Assembly (NCBI GenBank): GCA_016169945.1
Contig: JADLSH010000387.1
Coordinates: 3,472,001 to 3,536,000 of the forward strand
Length of the DNA: 64,000 bases
Direction: 5' to 3'
DNA from: Trachythela sp. YZ-2020
Taxonomy: Eukaryota; Cnidaria; Anthozoa; Malacalcyonacea; Clavulariidae
The notes below the pieces were generated by a model that saw only the letters and a list, made by a program, of their open reading frames with translations, was not told the DNA's origin and searched no databases. The translations under genes and the position numbers were made by a program. Shown piece after piece: positions 38,501 through 49,309 of the stretch (position 1 is its first letter; every line of letters begins with the position of its first letter).

Positions 38501-38921
38501 CCGCGTCTTTTTTCCGAAAACTATTGATGATATTTATCTTATGACATCAATATAACCGTAACCCAATGGAAAATAGACTTATGCAGATAGACATTAGTAT
38601 CTTCTTACATTTATGGCTTAAATAGTCTATTGAATATTCATAAAGGTACCTACCCATTGTCTCTGCTTTCATAGTATGACCCAGTCGAAAATTGCTGCCC
38701 TGCAGTTGACTAAGAAGATAGGACTTCCCAGTTCGTGCTGGACCAACAACACACACTACACAAAGAGGACCCTTGATAGACCTCAAAATGTTCAAGCCTT
38801 CTTCGCATGGTTTCAACTCCGATCGTTTGGCACCTTGTCTTGGCACCAACCTGCTTTCTGATTGCTCCCACTGGTAATTGTTGGGTATACATAGAGGAAC
38901 TGCACTCTGTACCACATTCAT
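32555..38921 (-). CDS. Guanylate-binding protein (GBP-family large GTPase), ten coding exons
   Basis: GBPs are dynamin-like GTPases of cell-autonomous defence. Coding exons, in transcript order: 38921-38654, 37807-37591, 37205-37025, 36631-36364, 35871-35761, 35326-35142, 34584-34318, 34055-33933, 33515-33456, 32807-32555. All junctions are GT-AG and in phase, giving about 644 codons (usual GBPs about 590). The GTPase domain has the P-loop GPARTGKS, the GIW motif after HTMKAETM, switch-2 FLDSEGIG and the GBP-type base-recognition box LIRDVTL. Exons 4-7 form the helical GBP_C region (NIKSFFKS, GFVPDWQSAWDV). Exons 8-10 are Glu/Arg/Gln-rich coiled coil. A splice acceptor at 38930-38931 precedes the first Met, so a 5' UTR exon must lie upstream, and the 4.2 kb transposon at 39079 probably sits in that intron. 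The last exon is missing from my model. No disabling change was seen. Confidence 0.9.
34115..34256 (+). repeat. (AAC)n/(GACAAC)n microsatellite in a GBP intron
   Basis: A run of AAC passes into GACAAC and GACAAT hexamers. It lies in the intron between GBP exons 7 and 8, and accounts for several low-complexity open frames on both strands. Confidence 0.9.
37296..37413. repeat. MITE in a GBP intron
   Basis: TTATACACACATAGCCTCGAC and its near-complement (GTCGAGGCTATGCGTGTATA) bound a 118-bp element in the intron between GBP exons 2 and 3. A related single end (GAGGCAATGCGTGTATGCTAC) lies near 46834. Confidence 0.65.
37960..38350. repeat. Inverted-repeat element in GBP intron 1
   Basis: GATAAAATTTCAGTTAAATC and following words (ATAACATGCAGCT, TATTTAACTGTTC) recur inverted at about 38235-38345. 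A lone arm of the same family occurs at 43502-43625. Non-coding. Confidence 0.65.
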
Positions 38922-39398
38922 TGAGACCTCTGAAAATTATGGTGAATTAGAAAATAATCCATCATAGAATATTGACTGTATTGTTACGTGCGGTCCTGTA
39001 ATGTTACTAATTTCTACCTGAAATATCTTCATATATACCATTTGCAGAATTACTAGAGCGTACAATCATATACACATGTATGGTGGCCGATCGAGGATTG
39101 CCATAGGGATTTTTCATTATTTTATAATATTATGTATCACAATTGAAATTAAAAATCTAAATTTGAAAAATAAACATTAAAAAAATTAAAAATAAATGAA
39201 GCGAAATTCAAAGAAAAACAAAAGTAAAATGAAATTAAAGTCAAAACAAAATAAAACGTGCATAAAATTAATAGAGAATCAATATTAAAACGAATTCAAA
39301 ACAAAACGAAAGCAAAAAACAATTAATTTTTTTCCGTGGTCTATCGTTGCCATAGGCCAGAATGCATTGCGGTCGAAGAGGACTGGTTTTGATCCTAG

Positions 39399-41214
39399 AT
39401 GGCACTAGGACGAATACGAAATGATTCATGGAAAGAAGATCTCGAAATGAAAGAAGAAATGGCTAAATATCATGTGAGGTGTGGTTTTAAAAGTGAAGAA
39501 ATACTAGACTTTCTGCAAAGAGACTATCCACTGTATGCCTGGAGTTTTATTCGCTCTCTGGATCGATGAATGCGAGAATTTGCTATTTATTTCATAGACA
39601 AAGATGTCACCGTCGATCAGGTAAAAGATGCTGTTCAAAAGGAATTGGAAGGTCCTGGAAAGCTCATTGGATATAGAGCCATTCATAACAAAATTCGACA
39701 AGAGTATGCCTTGAATGTGCCTAGAGATTTGGTACATAATGTAATGTATGACCTTGATCCTGAAGGTTTGGCAGCCAGATGCCCTGTAAAAAATAGAAGA
39801 AAAGCTATAAAAGGTCACTTCACTACCAAGGGAGTTGACTGTGGTCATTCACTGGATGGACACGACAAATTGATGGGGTATCAAAACAGTACATTCCCTC
39901 TCGCTGGAATGGGTCCATAGACACAGTAAGCCGTAAAATAATATGGTTACGGATATGGGTTACCAATTCCGATCCAAAGATAATTGGTCGTTGGTACCTT
40001 GAATACCTATATGAAACTAGAAGACTTCCTTCTATTTTGAGAGTTGATCGTGGAACGGAGACAGGAGTAATGGCCACCATGCATGCATATTTGAGACGTA
40101 ATCATGGTGACATGGATCCAACAGGCACTATTATATTTGGCCCTTCAACTGCAAATCAGGTAACATCACAGATTCTTTAAGTTTAAGACAATAATTTTAC
40201 TGAAGCTTTATGTAAAAAATTTGACAGTAAAAGAAATAGCTAGGTTTAACAAGAGGGTTTTCTTTTGAACAAATGGGTAGAAGGATGGTTGATAGGTAAC
40301 TACTTTGCTTCAACTAATATTTAAGCCAACAAGGCCAAGGGTCAATTTTGTTACAAAATATAATTTGATAATGTACATCAGAATTTTTGAAATATCACCC
40401 TATTTTGCAATCTGATAGATAGAACGTGGGTGGAGGGAGCTTCACGAAAGTTTGGAAAAGTATTTTAAAGTTCAGCTGAAAGAACTAAAAGATGAAGGAT
40501 ACTATGATCCACAAAACAATACCCATAGGTATGTCTTATTATTTGTGCAATTCTAAATTTGCTTCAAAGGACTATTGTAATCCACTTATGTAACGGCTTG
40601 CTGATTTATACTATTCTGTTTATTGCCTCAGAGAGAAGGCTGTAATGATGTGAGGTTTGTCATACTGTTGCAAAACCAATGATGTACAGCAAGGGTCAAA
40701 TGGAACATGTACATTTTCCTGTGAGAAACATACAGGAGTTTGTCTACATTCCCAGCACGGCAAAACTGACACGGGATTGATGACATCTGACTGATCTGGA
40801 AGAACAGTTGATTTCATCATCCAATGAGATTATGCACATTTTAACAGTACTTATAAGTGTAGGCAAATTCCTACATATTTTGCCATGAAAACATGACACA
40901 TTTTCCTTTGACTAGTGCCATGCATGGTAAATTGGCAATTAACTCACATTACAAATTATAGGCCAAGATTTAAGTTTCTCTTATTCAAACATTGCAAAAT
41001 CAAATAACCCAAGGCTTTATTAAGAGGAAAGTATGCACTATTTATTTAGACTGCAGTTGGCTTTTGGACTCAAAAGCAACTGGACTCATTTGTACAGACA
41101 GTCTGGAACAGCCACCGTATCCGAGCCCAGAAAGATACATTTCTACCTGATGGTGTCCCAGACCATATATACACTTTTACAGAGAGATATGGTTTAGACG
41201 ACTGCAGTAAGTAA
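39399..41214 (+). pseudogene. DDE integrase-type transposase of the IS3EU-like element
   Basis: It would cut and join transposon DNA. Exon 1 runs 39399-40159, exon 2 40419-40528 (GATAG acceptor, GTATGT donor), exon 3 about 41050-41214. Recognisable parts are an N-terminal helical region starting MALGRIRNDSWKE, then NVPRDLVHNVMYDLDPEG. The integrase core has the first Asp in HSLDGHDKLMGYQNS, the second in LRVDRGTETG and the Glu in ANQIERGWREL, spanning the exon 1/2 junction. The C-terminus is WNSHRIRAQKDTFLPDG. All three catalytic positions are kept. It is broken by a TGA at 39567 (an Arg-rich position), a frameshift near 39900 and a further shift in exon 3. Proteins of this type occur as uncharacterised 'integrase core domain' genes in fish and cnidarians. 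Confidence 0.85.
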
Positions 41215-41710
41215 TTATGCTAGAGACCCAGACAAATAACCTGAAAACAAAGAAAATAACCCTAGAAATGAAATGTAAAATCAGAGACCCTTGAAAACAT
41301 TCTTGAAAACATTTATTTCTTAATTCAAGATTCTGATTATACATTAATTAATATAGGTTGGCCTGTTACAGAAGATTAATTGAAAGATGTTGCCAATCAT
41401 TCTGGAGTATTAGAAACAGAATCTGACTTTCTCGACCCAGACTTCCGCAATACGTGTGAAGAAAATACTACTATGTTATATTTAAAGAAAAAACATTTGA
41501 CTACTTCATGAAAATGAAAGTCTTGAAACGAGAACCAAAAATGCAACTCAAACTGAAAAAGTTGCATAACTCAAATTTGGTGAAAAAATGTCAAATTGCC
41601 CATACTAAATGTCTCGCTGTCTGTTGAGGCATCATACATTTACAGTAGTTCATCTAATACAAGACTACATATCCAAATGAAGTCTGAGTCTAGGTAATGC
41701 ACTACATTAC

Positions 41711-42997
41711 CTAACATGATAGTGAAGGCAAGTCTAGCAAGTTACAGTAAATATTACACTTGTGACTTTGGATGAAAGTGGTCATTGCCCTTTCAGTAAG
41801 ATTACCAGTGCAAAAAAGCAGTTCATCATTGTCAGCGATTAAACTCTTTGATGCAATTTCTGGGTTGAATAGAATGTTATTGCAGCCTTGTATATTAAGA
41901 AGCATTAGTTCTTTCTGGGATGTATGGTATGAATAATGTACAAGACATTCAGCTCTTTGGCAGAAAACATCTGCATGATCTCCACACTGCCATTGTTGTT
42001 GACATATTTTTGAATGTCCCTTCAATGTACTCTTCAATTGTGATACACTCATCTCCAATCATTCCAAAGAATATTTTGTTGCACTTCATAGTTTGACCAA
42101 ACATATCAATTGCATCTTTTGCTTCCAGTTATTTTTCCAAACGAGCAGCCATGTTTCTAGAGAGGTAGTGCATCTGCACCACCTTTTTGGTGTGTTGTTC
42201 AAAAGTTTGACCTGTGATTTGGATATCTTCAACTGCTTTGGCCAAATATTTCTTTACCACCCAAGTGTTGTTTGAGAAATCCTTTCCCATGGATTTGGCT
42301 TTTAAGGCCTTGCGAAATCCTCCCACACCACAGGGTTCCTTTTCAATCGTAAAATCGACAACATTCGGTGTAACTGACCAAGTCATGGTGTCGAAATCAA
42401 ATGAGAAAATTTTGATGGGGGTGGTCGTTTTCTCAATTCCTTGACCAAGTTTAAGCATCTCGACCACAGACAAGCTTCTTAGAACAAACTTGCTCTTACT
42501 TGGACTGGGGGCAGAGGTAGTAGGCTGTGATGTTTGCTTTATCTGAGTCAAGCACCTTCTTTTGCTTTTCTGAACGCCGCTGTCGTCTTGAGTAATGCCT
42601 TCATCTACATCGGCAACATATGCTCTACAAATCGCACGTAGATCACTTTAAAATCGGGAATTTGCTTGGTGGAGTGACACAACGGTCCCTGTTGGCCCCA
42701 GCAAGAACATCACAATGCACTGAACTGTCAACTGCAAAATGCTTAGTGCAAAAACGTTTGATGTCGTCCAAGGTAAATCGTCAAATTCATATGGAACAAA
42801 TTCCCTCGCTCCAATTCGAGCATATTTTTGAGCTTTTCCTGACACTGATGCGCTGAGTCTTTGAACAGTGATCGAATCACCATCTGGGGTGCTATGCAAA
42901 CTATCCTTTTCTTTCCTTTCGAACCGCCTTGTCGTTTTGTTTTCATTTTTTCTCTGAAGTTCTTCCAGGTTTTGTCCGACATCTTGTCACACGACAA
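41711..42997 (-). pseudogene. Alpha-kinase-family gene inside the transposon
   Basis: Alpha-kinases (eEF2K, TRPM6/7, MHCK type) phosphorylate Ser/Thr and end in a zinc-binding module. In order on minus: a basic N-terminus (MSDKTWKNFREKM, 42982); a region with RLSASVSGKAQKYARIGARE and YEFDDLPW, unassigned; the kinase N-lobe (42551-42129) with CGVGGFRKALKAKS and WVVKKYL, the presumed ATP-binding Lys; EEYIEGTF around 42020; then LLNIQGCNNILFNPEIAS, LLFCTGNLTERAM and HKCNIYCNLLDL, the His/Cys zinc motif. Two positions that are Asp in active members (DLQG and the following DP) read Asn here. Frame breaks lie near 42890, 42650-42560, a TAA at 42127-42129, and near 42010. It is convergent with the transposase and begins at the inner edge of the right inverted repeat. 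Confidence 0.8.
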
Positions 42998-43501
42998 AAC
43001 ACGTGCAAGTTGTCAAAACCAGTCCTCTTCGACCGAGGCGCGCCGCAGTGCATTCTGGCCTATGGCAACGATAGGCCACGGAAAAAATCATTTTGTTTTG
43101 CTTTCGTTTTGATTTGAATTCGTTTTAATATTGATTCTCTATTAATTTTATGCACGTTTTATTTTGTTTTGACTTTAATTTCATTTTACTTTTGTTTTTC
43201 TTTGAATTTCGTTTCATTTATTTTAATTTTTTAATGTTTATTTTTTAAATTTAGATTTTTAATTTCAATTGTAATACATAATATTATAAAATAATGAAAA
43301 ATCCCTATGGCAATCCTCGGCCACCATACACATGGCCTCGATCGACATCATTTTTAGTTTCTAATTTTGAGCTACATTGAGTCTTGCACAATGATTAAAG
43401 TTTTTGTTTGTATGCTATATAAGCGAATGAAGGTACGCCACATTAATTCTACAAATGGTCTAAGTTTGGAATAAGATCACATTATCACTAGAATGGTAAT
43501 T

Positions 43502-43625
43502 TTGTTGGAATAAGCCAGTTCGGAGTTTCGACTGCGTCGGGATAAAATTGCAGTTGAATCATAACATGTAGCTAAGACTGGGAGAATTATAATATGCATA
43601 TCAAAGTATTCAACTGCTCAATCAT
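43502..43625 (+). repeat. Solo arm of the GBP-intron-1 repeat
   Basis: Matches one arm of 37960-38350 (GTTCGGAGTTTCGACTGCG, GAATCATAACATGTAGCT). No partner arm is seen nearby. Confidence 0.6.
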
Positions 43626-44150
43626 TCATTTGTGTTTTTGTGACTACCGCGTATGCGGTAGCCACTATGTCAGACGCTTGCTTGATTGCTTGAGTGCTTG
43701 CTTAAATGCTTGTCTTGGACCATTCTACGTCACACTCAGCACTACGTCACACAAGAATGCACGTCACACTCAGCAGTTTTCGTCATTTATCGGCAAAGCA
43801 AATGCAAATTATCTAGCATCTCTGCGAATTAATTAGCTTTTCTACCTGTCGTAATAATTATTAATCGCTTATATTTTATGAAGTTGATGCGTTGTAAACC
43901 AAATGCGATTTCTGTACTTTAACAGTAACATGTAATTGTGGATGTGAACTTCGTTAATTTACCATTAGTCTTTTAAATGTCAGTACTTATCGAAAAAGTT
44001 TAATCGCGCAAGAAAACCGAATTTATATATTACCGCGATTTCGCGGATGATTTCACTCAAACAGTCAAAGCCTTCAGCGCCACGTACGGCGCGAATAATA
44101 TAAAACAGCTCTTAACCAATGAGATTACAGAAAATAAAGGTAATTTGTTT
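43626..44150. other. No gene recognised
   Basis: Includes a short imperfect tandem of GCTTGCTTGATT words (about 43676-43714) and a duplicated ACGTCACACTCAGCA phrase. No supported gene. Confidence 0.5.
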
Positions 44151-45224
44151 TGACAATAGGCAATTCCAGCTATAGCAATGCATGCTGGGAAAAGTGTTTT
44201 TTCTTTCAATACTTTCATTTCTCAACAAATGGCGGTCGGAAAATGTGGGTTTTACACGAAGCTATATATTTTTAATTTTACTGCTTTATGTTTCGCTCCA
44301 AAGACTGGTTTAAAAATTTTATTTCTAACAGAGGTTATCAGGACTCTTTAACGTAAGTTTAAGCGAAATTCATTCGCGAGTTGACACTTGAGTGAAGCAA
44401 ATTTGGCAAAAAGCTGGCTTCGAAAACTACTCTGTCGCACGTTTAGAAGTAAATAAAGTGATCGGTAAGAGCACTGTGGACAATTTACCCCTTCAAATGG
44501 AGCGCTGTAACCAATCAAATGAGATTTATGGGGACAAATGAAATTTAGGCGTGGCTTCACTTTGATATGGTTTGTCGCTGGGGGACCATGGCCCCCCGCC
44601 CCACAGCGACCACGCCACTGCAGACAATGAAATCACAATTTGTGAATTGTTAATAAATCTGTTACCTTGGGGTCCAATGTCGGCTGCAGCAAAAAATATA
44701 CAAGGCAGTGTTTGAACAGTAGCCTGCGGGTAGTCCCACGACATCCTGAAGGCTAGTGGCTGCAGCCCTTGACTGCCCGCTTGCTAGTGACTAAGTTGTT
44801 GTTGGAGCAAGACAAGATTTCCACATTACTGGGTTCAAGCTAGTGGGGCAAACTGGCAGGGCTAGGCCTTGAAATGCCTGGACTCCCCTCCAAGGCTTCT
44901 ACTGCCATCCTTCCAAATCCAGAGGGGAAGGAGCCTAATAACAAATGTCCCAAGAGTGCTCATCAACATTCAAAAGCTGTTCAATCCACACCAAACATTC
45001 TATATTGCAAATCGTTATTGGGAGGGAGGGAGGCAGCCAACAAACCAAACTTTAGTGGACCCCCAGGTCAGTTTCTGCTTCTCTTGCTGCTTCATGAAGG
45101 GCAGGCAACTGTATGCTACTCAGATAAACCAACTAAGAAATTTATCAAATTCATGGCGGGGGGAGGGGGTTAAATCGGGTTCTGATAGGGCTTCCTTAGA
45201 GGGCACCTTAGGACCACGTTCAAG

Positions 45225-45287
45225 ATATCTTCCTAAGAGGGGGAGATATCTTCCTAAGAGGGGGAGATATCTTCCTAAGAGGGGGTG
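45225..45287 (+). repeat. Tandem repeat, three copies of about 21 bp
   Basis: The unit AGATATCTTCCTAAGAGGGG is repeated three times in direct order. Open frames running through it on both strands repeat the same short peptide and are not taken as genes. Confidence 0.9.
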
Positions 45288-45670
45288 AAGATAGTGGGCA
45301 AACTTTCCATTTCCTTCAAGGGGGAGTGTGAACATTTTCTTAAATACCTATTTTGCAAAATATACACTAATTTCATTTTCCAGGAAATATGATTACAGGA
45401 TTTCTTTCTGTTGGCTGGGATAGCCAACTCATGAGACACAAGACAAGCTTGCAAGGTCAGCTACAGAGCTAGCATGATTCGCCAGGCCATCATCTGCCTA
45501 CAGTAACTCATGTGAACAGCCGCTTGAAGTGAATTATTGAATTAAAATTTTGAGTGCGAATTCGTTAAAAATTAAACTTATTGAAGGTAATTGAGTTGGT
45601 CTTGATACTAATGAAAAGAAAATCTTTCAAAATGCCAATTCTTACTATTGGGCACACTAAAAGCACTTAA

Positions 45671-45919
45671 TAGGGCCATTTATACGGGAGAATTTCAGTC
45701 GCGAATTACATAAGACGCGTCTTATATAAGATGCGAACATACTCGTATAAATGGTCAAATTCTACTAAGTCGCGACTTAAATAAGAACAGGGGTTCAGGC
45801 TGTTCCACAATAAGTCGCGACTTATTAGAATTTTACCATTTATACGAGTGTGTTCGCGTCTTATATAAGACGCGTCTTATGTAAGTCGTGACTTATTTTC
45901 TCCCTTATAAATGGCCCTA
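45671..45919. repeat. Harbinger-like MITE
   Basis: TAGGGCCATTTATACGGGAG and its near-complement (TCCCTTATAAATGGCCCTA) bound about 250 bp. The interior repeats TAAGTCGCGACTTA and AAGACGCGTCTTATATAAG palindromes. TA or TAA flanks are compatible with a TWA duplication but not decisive. Confidence 0.7.
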
Positions 45920-48522
45920 ATGCGTGAGTGTGCATTAAAATTTAACCCAATTAACAGAGACATGAACTTGAATACCAGGACAAAATACATTATTAAGCAA
46001 GTATCAGGACATTTTAGTCCTGAGATAGCACTGCACCAACTGCAATCATTTTCCTGGATGCTGAAACCTCTGCATCACAGAAAATCAGGAGCGTGGCGAA
46101 CGAATCACGATTGGTAGGGGTGTCATATCATTATGACCAACTTTTCCGATGAAAATGACCAACTTTTTTGCCTTTCTATATACAAATTTTTGTATCAAAA
46201 TTATAGGGGAAAACGAAAGAATTGATAAAAACCTGAATAGTTGTATGATCAGATATGACAGGGACTCTGCTAGGCCAGGGCCTTTTTTTAAGAAATCGTT
46301 AGTGGGGGGGGGGGGGCATCAATGGAAAGGGACCTAACAAACCTCCGTATATTGAAGAGGTGCGAACCTGGAGGGGGGGTCTGGAGGTCCTCCCCCAGAA
46401 AATTTTCGCCGTTCTTGAGTCTCTGTGGCTTGATTTTCTGCATTTTTAGAGACAATTTTTTATATATCCCATCTAAACGGACCAAGCTTTGGGTACAAAA
46501 GCAAGGTTTTGTTGTGGGAATATCATACATAACTCTCTTCTGAACTAAGTCATGTTTCCCTTTTTTGCTTATATTTTGGACAAAATAGTTTACTGAGGGG
46601 CCAACATGGGGCCTGGGGGGCCTTGTCCTTCAACTCTGAAAGGGTTATAAATGTTACATTGCTAACAAGCATGTTTAGCAATTACAATTTAACAATGAAA
46701 TTTCTTCGTAACTGGCCCAAACAGCTTTCAATTGCCTTTATTGTCCTGACACTCCATCTTGTTTTTAGTAAGTTTTTCAAATGCGAGCATTTTAAAACTT
46801 TATATAAAATAGAAAGGATCAAAGAATGATGTTGAGGCAATGCGTGTATGCTACACTCCAGTAATTCTGCACTAATCCATTGACTGATTGCTTACGTACT
46901 CAGGAGCGCATAATATTTGAAAATTAGAACGTATTGTTTCTTAATATATTTTAACCAACAACTGACCAACTCTTTAATATGTAGAATTATTGTACTTGCG
47001 TTAATTGCACATTTTATAATTTCAGCGCATAGTCTCAACGCATAATTTCTCAATATTTTTAGACCAACAATATTTTAGTGTGGGCATCACACCCCACACG
47101 CAACCCGATCGCCACGCCCCTAAGTAAAATCATGGGAAAGTCTTGTAAAGTGGGGTGACATAAGCAAGCAAAAGTTACGATAGATCTCAGATGGCGAGCC
47201 AACCCTGCTCCCAGGGGACTTGGTAAACTTTGTGTGGGGAGGGGGGGGGGGATGACATGCTCCCCAGAAAAGTTTGAAATCTGGGGTCTCTGAAATGGCT
47301 TTCCTGCATTCTGAAGTAAGATTTAACATGCAGAAACTAGATCATTTTGTTCAGTTTGCATCTCAGGCAGCGAAGAATATGACACCATATAAGTTTTCCC
47401 ACTCTGATCCATATTTGCCGCTCCCCTTTCTACTTCTGGTGCAGGCTATCACCCTGGCCCCCCTGTTCTGCTTCTACATGAATTTGGGTTGGCTAAAGGA
47501 TAATGCTTTGGGTCTAGGGCCAGAAAGAACTTTTACAGCTATTGCTACCACCCTAACCTCTTTCTACAATGATTGTCATGAATGTACCAACTGTGACAAG
47601 CAGCAACATGCACCTAACCTTTTAATTTTCCCCACAGTGTTTAACTTCCACAACATTTGCATTGAAGTAAGCATATCTGCATGAATGAATATCCAACAGT
47701 TATTTACATATTGGAGTACGTGTTGGAAAGAATAAATTGATCATTCAGACCTCTATAAAGTATAACTTTATGGAAGAATAGGAGGCAGTTTATTAACAAC
47801 TTTCAGCAATCACTGGACCAAAACTTCTTGTGATTTCAATGTCTGGAGTAGTGGGCAGACAAAGGGCTTTGCATATAATATATTTTCAGTTATTTTAATG
47901 GAAGGGCTGCTGAAAAATACAACCTTTTGTATACACACAGCAACCAAAACACTAATTTTTGCAACTATTCTATAAACACATGTGGCCACAACCAAAAATA
48001 TAGCCAAGTCAAAGTCGACAGCAAAGCAAAAGTATTTCACAGTCAATACTGTTCGGAAATAACGAGAAAGTTGCTAGTAAACCGGGCTTGTTTTCGCGAC
48101 AAACCATATCAAAAGCCTTGCCTCTGGGACATGTTGACAAAATATCGGCTAAAATTTTTTGATTTTTAATTGCCTGTACGTAGAAATCAAGCAGTCAGAA
48201 ATACAGAAAAACAATAAATCTAGATTCCTTGGTTGCAGAGCTCCATTGGAAGGGCAAAACGTGCAACAGAGTAGTTTTCGAAGCCAGCTTTTTGCCAAAT
48301 TTGCTTCACTCCTGTGTGTCAACTCGAAAGCAATTTTCTCGCGAATTATCGAATGGATTTCGCTTAAACTTACGTTAAAGAGTCCTGATAACCTCTGCTA
48401 AAAATAAAACTTTTAAACCAGTCTTTGGAGCGAAACATAAAGCAGTAAAATTAAAAACATATAGCTTCGTGTAAAATCCACATTTTCGACCGCCATTTGT
48501 TGAGAAATGAAAGTATTGAAAT

Positions 48523-49243
48523 CAGTGCTTCCACTATTTAGTTTTGAAATTCCTTACTTTCGTGTCAAAATTTCCTTAGATTTCCTTGACCATGGAATAC
48601 AATTTCCTTGAAATTTCCTTGAGAAGACTTTTAGTTATTTTACTGCTTACAGCCCTACCAAAGCCCTACTAACTTATCTTTAGACTGTTTAGTGTTATAG
48701 TGCTAATTTCAAAGGCATTGAAACAGTGAAATATTGCTGTAATGAATTTTGACATTTGTCAATTCAATTTGTGACAATGTGACTGTTGCGGCCGTTAGTA
48801 AGGTTGGTTCATCTTGATTGGAAAGGTCAGATTCGAAGCCGTCTGACTCTGATGTCTGACCTTCATCAACAGCAAGAGATCGCTTCATGACTTATTCATA
48901 TTGCTAGACCATGCAACATGTTTGATTTCAGACATGTTGGCATTTTGCTAAGGTACCGGGGTCCCGGGGTCCCGGGTCATGTGATACTGGTATGAGCGAA
49001 GGAAACACTATAATACTTCATGTAATAATGTTCTTAAATTGTCTATAGATAAAAAATTGCTGCCAAATATGCCAAAAAATATATTTTTACTGTTTACAAC
49101 TCTGTTTACAGACTTTTGACAATATTTCCTTAGATTTCCTTGAATTTCCTTAGATTTCCTTAAATTTTTTCCATCCTTGAAAATTCCTTTTTGGGGTCAG
49201 AATTTCCTTGAAAAAGGAAATTTCCTTGAAAGTGGAAACCCTG
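48523..49243. mobile_element. hAT-type non-autonomous element, 721 bp
   Basis: ATTGAAAT is duplicated at 48515-48522 and 49244-49251 (8 bp). Ends CAGTGCTTCCACT and AGTGGAAACCCTG are inverted. The subterminal regions contain many copies of TTTCCTTGA / TTTCCTTAGA, likely subterminal transposase sites. It opens the right arm of the 44158-49303 element. Confidence 0.85.
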
Positions 49244-49309
49244 ATTGAAATTTGAAAGAATAACCACTTTTCCCAGCATGCATTGCTATAGCTGGAATTG
49301 CCTAATGCC

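Larger units (their letters stand above)
39079..43328 (+). mobile_element. IS3EU-like DNA transposon carrying a transposase and an alpha-kinase gene
   Basis: The 4,250-bp element begins TATGGTGGCCG and ends CGGCCACCATA, with CACATG duplicated at 39073-39078 and 43329-43334. The inverted repeats span 39079-39392 and 43013-43328 (about 315 bp), with a homopurine-rich middle. Each repeat ends just before the start codon of a gene: the integrase-type transposase (39399, plus) and the alpha-kinase gene (42997 or 42982, minus). The genes are convergent and leave only about 500 bp between their ends, so the repeats probably act as promoters for both. A 6-bp duplication, TA-start ends and a DDE integrase-like transposase match what I recall of IS3EU; the superfamily name needs a database check. 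Confidence 0.8.
44158..49303. mobile_element. Large inverted-repeat element of unknown class
   Basis: The ends AGGCAATTCCAGCTATAGC and GCTATAGCTGGAATTGCCT are continued by inverted arms of about 350 bp (44158-44516 and 48229-49303 minus the hAT insertion). AAT is present on both flanks (44155-44157 and 49304-49306), a possible 3-bp duplication. The 3.7 kb interior has no transposase that I can recognise; the longest frame (47274-47684, 136 codons) matches nothing I know. Nested inside are a MITE (45671-45919), a tandem repeat (45225-45287) and a hAT MITE (48523-49243). Confidence 0.7.

Noticed and set aside
45225..45287. CRISPR-like array
   Set aside because: Three adjacent copies without spacers in a eukaryotic genome; it is a simple tandem repeat.
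44869..45288. 139-codon frame ending in a repeated YLPKRGR peptide
   Set aside because: The repeat is the 21-bp tandem, and the opposite strand is equally open. No domain recognised.
47274..47684. 136-codon frame with Cys/His residues, considered as a transposase of the large element
   Set aside because: No catalytic pattern or known domain is visible. Kept only as a candidate in the findings.
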